DNA from: Planctomycetota bacterium | GTDB lineage: Bacteria; Planctomycetota; MHYJ01; JACPRB01 | Length of the DNA: 9,057 bases | NCBI GenBank assembly: GCA_016200125.1 | Contig: JACQFK010000190.1 | Span: 1-9,057 of the forward strand | Direction: 5' to 3' | Shown here: positions 1-6,083 of the stretch, piece by piece | Layout: each line of letters starts with the position of its first letter | Position numbering within the stretch: position 1 is the first letter of the stretch | The notes under the pieces: model-generated | The model's database searches: none | The model's input: only the letters and a program-made list of their open reading frames with translations | What the model was told of the DNA's origin: nothing | Program-made: the position numbers and the translations under genes

Positions 1-114
1 GAGTTCGCGGCCGTCGTCGAGAAGGGCAACCTCCAGGCGACGCAGTTCCACCCGGAGAAGAGCCAGAAGGCGGGTCTTGCGGTGCTGAAAAACTTCCTGT
101 CGCGCCGAGCCTGA
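1..114 (+). CDS. hisH: HisH-type glutamine amidotransferase subunit, 3' end only
   Basis: Only the last 37 residues are in the window; the gene begins upstream. The segment [13 protein letters not shown], followed by a short helix ending NFLSRRA, is the C-terminal signature of class I glutamine amidotransferases of the HisH family. The His and Glu of HPE are members of the Cys-His-Glu catalytic triad that hydrolyses glutamine to ammonia. The stop TGA is at 112-114, four bases before the ATG of the HisF paralogue, so the two are almost certainly co-translated and form a complex. The downstream sugar amidotransferase suggests that this is the glycan-dedicated HisH2 copy rather than the histidine-biosynthesis subunit. 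That is inferred from context, because the fragment itself cannot separate the two. Confidence 0.9.
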   Translation, partial: EFAAVVEKGNLQATQFHPEKSQKAGLAVLKNFLSRRA

Positions 115-118
115 TCCG

Positions 119-907
119 ATGCTGAAAGTGAGGCTGATCCCGGTCCTGCTGCTCCAGAACGGCCTGCTGGTCCGCAGCGAGAAGTTCTCGGTGCACCAGA
201 TCATCGGCAATCCGATCCACGAGGTCCGCCGCTTCAACGAGTGGAACGTGGACGAGCTCGTCTACCTGGACATCAGCCGGGAGGGAGAGTACGACCTTCG
301 GAGGGAGGACCAGAAGGTCCGCGGCCTGGACGATCCGCTGAGGATCATCGAGGAGGTCAGCAAGACCTGCTTCATGCCGCTGACCTGGGGCGGGCGCATC
401 CGGTCCGTGGAGGACATGCGCGAGCGGTTCAGGCGCGGTGCGGACAAGATCTCGATCAACAGCGCCGCCGTGCGCACGCCGGATCTCGTCACCCAGGGGG
501 CGAAGATGTTCGGGAGCCAGGCCATCGTGGTCAGCATGGACGTGCGAAGGCATGAGGACGGCCGCAGGGAAGTGTTCACCGAGGGCGGCCGCAGGGCCTC
601 GGGGCTCGAACCGGCGGCCTGGGCCCGGGAGGCGCAGCGGCTCGGCGCCGGGGAGATCCTGGTGCAGAGCATCGATCGCGACGGCGTCGGGACCGGCTAC
701 GACCTCGACCTGATCTGCGCGGTATCGGGAGCCTGCACGATCCCCGTGATCGCCTGCAGCGGCGTGGGGACCTTCGAACAGTACGCCGAAGGGGTGCGGG
801 CGGGGGCCTCGGCCGTCGCGGCGGCCAACCTGTGGCATTTCAAGGAGATGGCGGACCGGGCCGGCAAGCGCGCCCTGGCGAAGGCCGGCATCGACGTCCG
901 GCTCTGA
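119..907 (+). CDS. hisF: HisF paralogue (HisF2-type ammonia-channel subunit for sugar amidination)
   Basis: This 262-residue TIM-barrel protein of the HisF family is close to the family's usual length (about 250-260). Family motifs seen are MPLTWGG (86-92), GADKISINS (108-116), AGEILVQSIDRDGVGTGYD (177-195) and IACSGVGT (211-218). The canonical opening IIPCLDV reads LIPVLLL here, so the first catalytic Asp (Asp11 in true HisF) is Leu11. The second catalytic Asp is kept (VVSMD, D141). Residues matching the ammonia gate of Thermotoga HisF (R5, E46, K99, E167) appear preserved as R5, E46, K110 and E179. This fits a subunit that passes ammonia from HisH to the sugar amidotransferase downstream and no longer makes imidazole glycerol phosphate. 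There is no clear Shine-Dalgarno, and the start lies four bases after the hisH stop, so translation is probably coupled. The family is certain; the specialised role is a strong inference. Confidence 0.9.
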   Translation: MLKVRLIPVLLLQNGLLVRSEKFSVHQIIGNPIHEVRRFNEWNVDELVYLDISREGEYDLRREDQKVRGLDDPLRIIEEVSKTCFMPLTWGGRIRSVEDMRERFRRGADKISINSAAVRTPDLVTQGAKMFGSQAIVVSMDVRRHEDGRREVFTEGGRRASGLEPAAWAREAQRLGAGEILVQSIDRDGVGTGYDLDLICAVSGACTIPVIACSGVGTFEQYAEGVRAGASAVAAANLWHFKEMADRAGKRALAKAGIDVRL

Positions 908-924
908 GAGGGGCCAGAATTCTG

Positions 925-952
925 TTGCGCATCCCCGCGGCGCGGGTACCCT
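925..952 (+). promoter_or_regulatory. Possible promoter ahead of the sugar amidotransferase
   Basis: In the 80-base gap after hisF there is TTGCGC (925-930), a 16-base spacer and TACCCT (947-952). These resemble sigma-70 -35 and -10 boxes (3 of 6 matches each, with the key TTG and TA...T). The spacer holds a five-base inverted repeat, CCCGC-GGC-GCGGG (934-946). Transcription from here would give a leader of roughly 30 bases that includes the AAGGAGGAT ribosome site. It may be only an internal promoter in a longer operon. Tentative. Confidence 0.25.
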
Positions 953-966
953 GAGCGGTCGTCCTC

Positions 967-980
967 AAGGAGGATCAAGG
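967..980 (+). promoter_or_regulatory. Double ribosome-binding site of the sugar amidotransferase
   Basis: AAGGAGGAT (967-975) is a near-perfect Shine-Dalgarno but sits rather far (about 12-14 bases) from the ATG at 988. A second, weaker AAGG (977-980) lies seven bases before that ATG. An alternative ATG at 994 would be even farther from both, so 988 is the better start. This is the strongest ribosome site in the window, suggesting the amidotransferase is well translated independently of hisF. Confidence 0.6.
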
Positions 981-987
981 AACATCG

Positions 988-2181
988 ATGGCGATGAAGT
1001 ACTGCACCCGCTGCGTGTATCCGAGCTTCGCGGCCACGCCCCTCACGTTCGACGAGAAGGGCGTCTGCTCCGGCTGCCGCGTCTCCGACCAGAAGCCGAA
1101 GATCGACTGGAGCCTCCGCTGGAAGCAGTTCACGAGCCTGATCGACGAGTACCGCTCGACGGGCAACTACGACATCCTGATCCCGGTCAGCGGCGGGAAG
1201 GACAGCTATTACCAGGCGCACGTCGCCAAGGAGCTCGGGCTCAAGATGCTCCTGGTCACGTATCACGGCAACAACTACCTTCCCGAGGGCGAGTGGAACC
1301 TGTGGCGCATGCGCGACGTCTTCGACTGCGACCACATCATCGTCCGGCCCGGCGTCGACACGCTCATCAAGATGAACCGCATCGGGTTCCGGCTCCAGGG
1401 CGACAACAACTGGCACGCCCACTGCGGCATCTTCACGACGCCCATCCAGGTGGCCGTCCGCTACAAGGTTCCGCTGATGATGTGGGGGGAGCACGGCTTC
1501 CTGGATCTCGGCGGCATGTACTCGCTCAATGACTACGTCGAGTTCACCGCCAAGCACCGCCTGGAGCACTCGCTCCGCGGCTACGACTGGGACGACTTCA
1601 CCGACGAGGGTCTCGACACGCTCAAACGGCCCGAGCTCAAGGAAGGCCTCCGGGCGAAGGATCTGCTCTGGGCCCAGTATCCCTCGGACGAGGAGATTGA
1701 TGCGGTGGGCGTGCGCGGAATCTATCTCGGGAACTACGTCGACTGGGACGGGAACGTGAACGCGAAGCTCGTCATGGAGAAGTACGGCTGGAAGCCCGCC
1801 CAGCAGCCCTTCGAGCGCACCTACCGGATGTTCTCGAACCTCGACGACATGCACGAGAACGGCATCCACGACTACCTGAAGTTCGTCAAGTTCGGTTACG
1901 GCCGCGGAAGCGACCACTCCTGCAAGGACATCCGTGCGGGCAAGATGACCCGCGACGAGGGCATCGCGATGGTCCGCAAGTACGACCACGTGAAGCCGCG
2001 CCGGGACCTGGAGCGCTGGCTCAGGTACGTCGGCATGAGCGAGGAGGAGTTCGACGCGACCTGCGACACCTTTCGCGACAAGCGGGTGTGGCGCATCGAG
2101 AACAGCCAGTGGGTGAAGGACAACATCTGGGGCGAGCCCTCCGCGTACGGTCCGGTGTGCCTGAAGGGGGAGCGGAAGTGA
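988..2181 (+). CDS. wbpG: N-acetyl sugar amidotransferase (WbpG/PseA family)
   Basis: This 397-residue cytoplasmic enzyme would convert an N-acetyl group on a nucleotide sugar or nonulosonic acid into an acetamidino group, using ATP and ammonia delivered by HisH/HisF. Visible features are a Cys4 cluster at the N-terminus (C6/C9 in CTRC, C27/C30 in CSGC), the ATP-pyrophosphatase P-loop SGGKDS (68-73), a conserved NWHAHCGIF block (141-149) with C146, and WGEHGFLD (166-173). This arrangement is typical of the family that includes Pseudomonas aeruginosa WbpG and Campylobacter PseA. The hisH-hisF pair immediately upstream is the normal partner set. Its stop overlaps the GTG start of the methyltransferase (GTGA), implying translational coupling. 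The exact substrate (ManNAc3NAcA-type, pseudaminic, legionaminic or other) cannot be read from the sequence. The family call is very secure; wbpG is used as a family symbol and is not proof of orthology. Confidence 0.93.
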   Translation: MAMKYCTRCVYPSFAATPLTFDEKGVCSGCRVSDQKPKIDWSLRWKQFTSLIDEYRSTGNYDILIPVSGGKDSYYQAHVAKELGLKMLLVTYHGNNYLPEGEWNLWRMRDVFDCDHIIVRPGVDTLIKMNRIGFRLQGDNNWHAHCGIFTTPIQVAVRYKVPLMMWGEHGFLDLGGMYSLNDYVEFTAKHRLEHSLRGYDWDDFTDEGLDTLKRPELKEGLRAKDLLWAQYPSDEEIDAVGVRGIYLGNYVDWDGNVNAKLVMEKYGWKPAQQPFERTYRMFSNLDDMHENGIHDYLKFVKFGYGRGSDHSCKDIRAGKMTRDEGIAMVRKYDHVKPRRDLERWLRYVGMSEEEFDATCDTFRDKRVWRIENSQWVKDNIWGEPSAYGPVCLKGERK

Positions 2182-3197
2182 GCGACCCCGCCAAGCCCGC
2201 GCTGCGTGAGAACGAAATCCGTCCCGACGCGTTGATGGACGAGCAGGCCCGGCGCTACGCCTCCGACGTCCGCCGCCTCCTGGAGCACAAGCCGCGCTTC
2301 GTCAAGGTCGCCTGCCCGGCCTGCGCCGCCGACGTTCCGCGCCCGGCCTTCGAGAAGATGGGATTCTCGTACGTCGTGTGTTCGCGCTGCGAGACGATGT
2401 ACGTCAGCCCGCGTCCCACGCCGGAGCTGCTGGAGCTGTACTACAGCACCTCCGAGAACTACGCGTACTGGAACGCCCACATCTTCCCGGCCTCCGAGGC
2501 CGCGCGGAGGGAGAAGATCTTCCGGCCGCGCGCCGAGCGGATGGCGGAGATCTGCCGCCGCCATCGCGTCCCCGGGGGCACCTTGCTCGAGGTGGGAGCC
2601 GGCTTCGGCACCTTCTGCGAGGAGATCTCGCGGCTGGGCTTTTTCAAGCGCGTGATCGCCGTCGAGCCGACGCCCGATCTGGCCGCCACCTGCCGCAGGA
2701 AGGGGCTCGAGGTCGTCCAGAAGCGGATCGAGGAGGCCCGGATCGACGGCGGACCCGTCAACGCCGTCGCCAGCTTCGAGGTGATCGAGCATCTCTTCGC
2801 GCCCCGCGAGTTCCTGGAGGGTTGCGCGAGGCTCCTGCCTCCGGGAGGGTTGCTGGTCCTCACCTGCCCGAACGGGAAGGGGTTCGACATCCAGATCCTC
2901 GGACCGCTCTCGGGGGCCGTCGACACCGAGCACCTGAACTACTTCCATCCGGCGTCGCTGGCGCTGCTCGTGAGCGACGCGGGCTTCGACGTCGTCGAGG
3001 CGCTGACGCCGGGAAAGCTCGATGCCGAGCTGGTGCGCAAGAAGGCCCTCTCCGGCGAACTCGACCTTTCGAAGGAGCCCTTCCTTAAGGATGTTCTGAT
3101 CGACCGCTGGGAGTCCCTGGGCGGCTCCTTCCAGCAGTTCATCGCCGACCACGGGCTGTCCTCTCACCTGTGGCTGGTCGCCAGGAGGAGAGGGTAG
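2178..3197 (+). CDS. Class I SAM-dependent methyltransferase with N-terminal zinc finger
   Basis: The protein has 339 residues. I chose the GTG at 2178: it has a GGGGGAG ribosome site a few bases upstream and overlaps the previous stop by four bases. An in-frame ATG at 2088 would lie deep inside the amidotransferase. The N-terminus carries two CxxC pairs (C46/C49 and C68/C71), a likely zinc site, followed by VSPRPTPELLELYY, a common lead-in in sugar methyltransferases of polysaccharide loci. The Rossmann domain has motif I LLEVGAGFGTF (136-146), an acidic E163 expected to bind the SAM ribose, and EVIEHL (201-206). A conserved EHLNYFHP block follows (251-258). The C-terminal region contains TPGKLDAELV (277-286), also seen in glycan-locus relatives. 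It probably methylates a sugar, and the coupling to the amidotransferase suggests the acetamidino nitrogen or a nearby hydroxyl. The family is certain; the target is inferred. Confidence 0.88.
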   Translation: MSDPAKPALRENEIRPDALMDEQARRYASDVRRLLEHKPRFVKVACPACAADVPRPAFEKMGFSYVVCSRCETMYVSPRPTPELLELYYSTSENYAYWNAHIFPASEAARREKIFRPRAERMAEICRRHRVPGGTLLEVGAGFGTFCEEISRLGFFKRVIAVEPTPDLAATCRRKGLEVVQKRIEEARIDGGPVNAVASFEVIEHLFAPREFLEGCARLLPPGGLLVLTCPNGKGFDIQILGPLSGAVDTEHLNYFHPASLALLVSDAGFDVVEALTPGKLDAELVRKKALSGELDLSKEPFLKDVLIDRWESLGGSFQQFIADHGLSSHLWLVARRRG

Positions 3198-3200
3198 ATC

Positions 3201-4052
3201 ATGCTGACCGGGGAGCAGCAGAAGGAGTTCGATCGGGACGGCTTCGTCCGGATCCCGGGAGTGCTGTCTTCCGACCAGGTGAGGTCGGTCCGGGCTTTTC
3301 TGATCTCCCTCTTCGACCGTGCGCCGGGCCATGCCGGCGACTACAACCAGCCGGCGGGAAACGTCCGCTTCGACGCCTGCGCGCGCTACGACGAGCTCCG
3401 CTGGATCCTGCTCCATCCGCCGGTCGTGGAAGCCCTGCGCGGGCTCCTGGGAAACGACTTCGTCTACCTGCCGGAGACCGTGGCGCATGATTCGATCCGC
3501 GGCCACTGGCACAAGGACACCTCAGCCCAGCAGAAGGCGGGTCACCGGTTCCACTGGGAGCCGGACTATCTCATGGTGCAGTCGGCCATCTACTTCCAGG
3601 ACAACACGCCCGAGTACGGCGGAGGGCTCGACATCATCCCCGGGTCCTACCTCCGCGAGGACGCCTTCTCTTCTCCTCTCCAGCGGGTGACCAACCGGCT
3701 GCGGAAGAAGGGGCTCTGGCCCGAGGTGAAGGGGGGGGCGCCGGTGCCGACGAAGGCGGGCGATCTCGTCTTCTTCCACTTCCGGTCGGACCACCGCGGC
3801 ACCCCCGCGGCGGTTTCCCCCATCCCGTCCGAGGGTCGGAAACTCGCGCTCTTCTTCGCCGCGAGCCGCAACAACCGCCATGTCCGGGCCTATTGCGACT
3901 ACATCGCGGGGCGCGCCGACTACGGCTACCTGAAGGATCACCGCTATCCCGAGAGTTTCCTCGAGGAGGCCAGGCGGCAGGGGGTCGGCTTCGCGGCGCC
4001 GTCGCCGATTCCCGCGAAGGTCTCCGGATCCGCCGCGGACCGCAAGTATTAG
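3201..4052 (+). CDS. Phytanoyl-CoA dioxygenase (PhyH) family Fe(II)/2-oxoglutarate oxygenase
   Basis: This 283-residue enzyme opens with the typical PhyH start, in which FDRDGFVRIPGVLS (10-23) precedes a helix. The iron ligands are visible as HKD (H104, D106), with a distal His in SDHRG (H198). R213 in GRKLALFF is the likely 2-oxoglutarate carboxylate ligand. GGLDIIPGSY (141-150) is the conserved strand region of the jelly roll, and PTKAGDLVFFH matches the 'GD' turn before the distal His. A good AGGAGGAG site precedes the ATG, three bases after the methyltransferase stop, so it belongs to the same operon. Members of this family hydroxylate or otherwise oxidise small molecules and, in glycan loci, presumably sugars. 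A carbohydrate or methyl-group substrate is an inference from position. An eight-G run lies in the coding sequence (codons 177-180). The stop overlaps that of the convergent gene. Confidence 0.88.
   Translation: MLTGEQQKEFDRDGFVRIPGVLSSDQVRSVRAFLISLFDRAPGHAGDYNQPAGNVRFDACARYDELRWILLHPPVVEALRGLLGNDFVYLPETVAHDSIRGHWHKDTSAQQKAGHRFHWEPDYLMVQSAIYFQDNTPEYGGGLDIIPGSYLREDAFSSPLQRVTNRLRKKGLWPEVKGGAPVPTKAGDLVFFHFRSDHRGTPAAVSPIPSEGRKLALFFAASRNNRHVRAYCDYIAGRADYGYLKDHRYPESFLEEARRQGVGFAAPSPIPAKVSGSAADRKY
3731..3738 (+). repeat. Homopolymeric G8 tract inside the dioxygenase gene
   Basis: Eight consecutive G residues span the codons for K177-G178-G179-A180 of the dioxygenase. A one-base slip would shift the frame and truncate the enzyme, losing the distal iron-binding His. 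Poly-G tracts of this length are used for phase variation of surface glycans in some bacteria, but in GC-rich DNA a run of eight can occur by chance. The tract is certain; a function is not shown. Confidence 0.9.
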
Positions 4053-4783
4053 GACTCCTTCTGCGCGATGTGGGCGTTGCCGGCGGAGAGCTCGGGATGG
4101 GCCCGCACGTAGGCGAGCACTTCCCGGTAGGTCGCGGCCCTGGTTCCGAGATTCAGCGCCGCGAAGATCTTGCGGACCACTTCGAGATCCTCGGGCGTGT
4201 CCACCGTCCAGCGAAGGTCGGAGTTGTCCTCGGCATCGCGGACCGAGCGGCGGACGAAGAGCTCCGGCCGTTCGCGATGGATGAGCCAGGTCACGTGCTC
4301 GCGGGCCTCGCGGCTCCGGCCCAGGCGGTCCACGCGCTCCAGCGTGTCCCGGAAGAAGGCCTCCGTGTCGAGCCCGCGGGGATAGCTGCGCTCGAGGGTG
4401 TTCGCCGCGTAGTCCGCCTCGGTCGCGTGCTCGCGGAGATCCCGGATCACCCGGTCCATCTCCGCGGCGTCGACGAGCGGACAGTCGGAGGTGATCCGCA
4501 CCACGAGGTCGGCCCGGGCCTCCCGCGCGGCGCCCGCGTATCGAGACAGGACGTCCTGCTCGTCCCCGCGGAACCAGCGGACGCCTTCCTTCCGGGCCAG
4601 GTCCTGCAGGGGATCGTCGCTGGCGTTCACGGTCGTCGCGATGACGATGTCGTCGGTTTCGCGGGACGCGCGGAGGCGGGCGATCTGCTGGGCCAGCAGG
4701 GGACGCCCCGCGAGGTCGGCCAGCACTTTTCCGGGCAGGCGCGTGGAGGTCATCCGGGCTTGAATGATGACGACGCGCTTCAT
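4049..4783 (-). CDS. SpsF-like cytidylyltransferase family protein
   Basis: This 244-residue protein belongs to the nucleotidyltransferase superfamily that includes CMP-Kdo and CMP-sialate synthetases, and most resembles the SpsF spore-polysaccharide group (COG1861), whose members are about this long. The N-terminal nucleotide loop IIQARMTSTRLPGKVL (6-21) carries the typical Arg, Ser and Lys. ITSDCPLVD (97-105) supplies the metal-binding Asp, YPRGLDTE (134-141) and RWTVDTPEDLEVV (191-203) complete the family pattern. It would activate an acidic sugar with CTP in the cytosol, plausibly the substrate amidinated by the plus-strand enzymes. No Shine-Dalgarno is visible before the ATG; instead a promoter-like pair sits just upstream. 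It follows the GT-B gene by 35 bases on the same strand. Its TAA overlaps the stop of the dioxygenase on the other strand. The specific substrate is unknown. Confidence 0.88.
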   Translation of the reverse strand: MKRVVIIQARMTSTRLPGKVLADLAGRPLLAQQIARLRASRETDDIVIATTVNASDDPLQDLARKEGVRWFRGDEQDVLSRYAGAAREARADLVVRITSDCPLVDAAEMDRVIRDLREHATEADYAANTLERSYPRGLDTEAFFRDTLERVDRLGRSREAREHVTWLIHRERPELFVRRSVRDAEDNSDLRWTVDTPEDLEVVRKIFAALNLGTRAATYREVLAYVRAHPELSAGNAHIAQKES

Positions 4784-4792
4784 CTCGCGTCG

Positions 4793-4822
4793 AGGCTAGC
4801 ACGCCCCGGAGGGCGGCGTCAA
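4793..4822 (-). promoter_or_regulatory. Possible promoter giving a nearly leaderless SpsF-like mRNA
   Basis: On the minus strand, TTGACG (4817-4822, five of six matches to TTGACA) is followed after 18 bases by TAGCCT (4793-4798), whose last base lies nine bases before the ATG at 4783. Transcription would therefore begin at or within a few bases of the start codon, which lacks a Shine-Dalgarno. The -35 box overlaps the stop of the upstream gene. A CGCCC-CGGA-GGGCG inverted repeat (4802-4815) occupies the spacer. Confidence 0.35.
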
Positions 4823-6042
4823 GCCAGCTGTTCGAGGACGTCCGCCACGTTCCGGGCGGCGTCTCCCACCGGGGGATAGCGTCGACGCGCCGCCGCCAGC
4901 GCCTTCGACTCCGGGCCGTCGCCCAGGGCGCGCTCCACCTGGCCCTCGAGCTCGTCGATCCGGCGCACGGGGAGCGCGATCCCCATCGTCTCGTAGGGCG
5001 AGATCGCATCGAACCGCGAAAGGCAGACCTTCACCAGCGGCTTGCCGGCCAGGGCCGCTTCGATCCCCACCGTCGACACCGTCACCACGACCGCGTCGAC
5101 GGCATGAAGCAGGACTTCCAGCGGATCCCGGCCGTCGCTGTGGCTGGACCGTTCGTGCAGGGGGACGGGGAGGAAGGGCTCGCTGGGATGGCGGCGGTAG
5201 ATCAGGTGCCAGTCCGGATGACGCGGCAGGGCGGCGAGGAGGGCGGAGAGGGTTTCCTCGAGCAGCGCCGGTCGGGCCGGCTCGGGCGACGAGGCCCAAA
5301 GGATCAGCTTGCGTCCGTCGAGGCCCCGCTGCTTCCGCCAGCCGGCCGCCCGCGCGGGCAGCGCGGGATCGCCGAGATTCTCGAACGCGGGATTGCCCGT
5401 GACGACGATCTCCTCCGGCCGCCGACCCTGCGCCACGAGCCATCGCCGCACGTCCTCGCCGAACACGAGCACGCGGTCTGCGAACCCCGGCTCGCGGACG
5501 TGGGCGCTCACGGTGTCCTGCGCGATCAGCTCGGGAGCGGCGAAGGGGACCATGCAGACCGACGGGACGCCGCGCTCCTTCGCCACGCGGATGGAGGCCT
5601 CCTCGCTCCGGGGCGAGTTGGTGGTTACGACGACGTCCGGGGTCGTGCGTTCCATCACTCGCCGCAGGGGCCCCAGCGGAAGGAAGGCCCGCCGGCCGAT
5701 CGCCGCGACCCGGCTCCGGGCCTCGTCGGTCCCCACGCGCTCCCGGAGATCGGCATACGACAGCCCCAGGTAGGCGATGGACTCCTCTCGCGAAACGCCC
5801 ACGCCGTCCGTGTGGTGGGAGCCGGCCAGCTCGGCGCCGGAGGCGAGGGCCTTCTCGTCGCCGGGCCGGACGAGGTCCTTGAATCCCAGGAAGGGGATCC
5901 CCGCGGCGTCGAGCACGGCCCCGGCGGTGGTGAGTCCCAGTACGGAGGTCTCCCAGCCTCCGCGGCGGCGGAGCTCCCGGAGGACGGGGAGGATCATGGC
6001 CACGTGGGCTCCGCCGTAGGCGGTGAACAGGGCCTTGGCCAT
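4819..6042 (-). CDS. GT-B-fold glycosyltransferase / UDP-GlcNAc 2-epimerase-like protein
   Basis: This 407-residue, probably cytosolic protein has two Rossmann-like halves. The N-terminus ALFTAYGGAHVAMILPVLRE (4-23) matches the glycine-rich opening loop of GT-B enzymes such as MurG and the 2-epimerases. The second half has VTGNPAFENLG (214-224), YRRHPSEP (282-289), and VSTVGIEAALAGKPLV (322-337), the nucleotide-diphosphate-binding region with its conserved Glu (E328). These are shared by UDP-GlcNAc 2-epimerase relatives (NeuC type), capsule and CDP-glycerol-type transferases. I cannot tell whether it transfers a sugar or hydrolyses and epimerises UDP-GlcNAc; a transferase that adds the modified acidic sugar is plausible. 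It lies 41 bases after the flippase gene and 35 before the cytidylyltransferase. The ATG at 6042 lacks a clear Shine-Dalgarno. Confidence 0.72.
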   Translation of the reverse strand: MAKALFTAYGGAHVAMILPVLRELRRRGGWETSVLGLTTAGAVLDAAGIPFLGFKDLVRPGDEKALASGAELAGSHHTDGVGVSREESIAYLGLSYADLRERVGTDEARSRVAAIGRRAFLPLGPLRRVMERTTPDVVVTTNSPRSEEASIRVAKERGVPSVCMVPFAAPELIAQDTVSAHVREPGFADRVLVFGEDVRRWLVAQGRRPEEIVVTGNPAFENLGDPALPARAAGWRKQRGLDGRKLILWASSPEPARPALLEETLSALLAALPRHPDWHLIYRRHPSEPFLPVPLHERSSHSDGRDPLEVLLHAVDAVVVTVSTVGIEAALAGKPLVKVCLSRFDAISPYETMGIALPVRRIDELEGQVERALGDGPESKALAAARRRYPPVGDAARNVADVLEQLA

Positions 6043-6050
6043 TCGTGACT

Positions 6051-6078
6051 ATTAACCGGGACTTCCCGATGCTGTCCA
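6051..6078 (-). promoter_or_regulatory. Possible promoter at the start of the GT-B gene
   Basis: On the minus strand TGGACA (6073-6078, five of six) and GTTAAT (6051-6056, four of six) are separated by 16 bases, and the second box ends eight bases before the ATG at 6042. This predicts a transcript starting at or next to the ATG. The spacer contains the inverted repeat CGGGA-CT-TCCCG (6057-6068). The gap between the flippase stop and this ATG is only 41 bases and is filled by this element. Confidence 0.35.
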
Positions 6079-6083
6079 GAGGT

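Noticed and set aside
119..907. hisF as part of a histidine biosynthesis operon.
   Set aside because: A catalytic Asp is replaced and the downstream genes are sugar amidotransferase, methyltransferase and dioxygenase, with no hisA, hisI or hisE nearby.
934..946. CCCGC-GGC-GCGGG hairpin as an intrinsic terminator after hisF.
   Set aside because: The stem is only five pairs and no T-run follows; it fits a spacer dyad or chance better.
697..1989. A 430-codon minus-strand open frame, and similar long frames at 1896-3512 (-), 3522-5009 (-) and 6045-7625 (+).
   Set aside because: They are antisense to genes with clear family motifs, have low-complexity Arg/Gly/Asp/Glu-rich translations and no recognisable domains. 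Long antisense frames are normal in GC-rich coding DNA.
2088..2177. Upstream ATG start for the methyltransferase.
   Set aside because: It lies inside the last 94 bases of the amidotransferase and lacks family similarity; the GTG at 2178 has a ribosome site and the common four-base overlap.
4802..4815. CGCCC-CGGA-GGGCG hairpin as a terminator between the GT-B and SpsF-like genes.
   Set aside because: Short stem, no T-run on either strand, and the two genes are co-directional.
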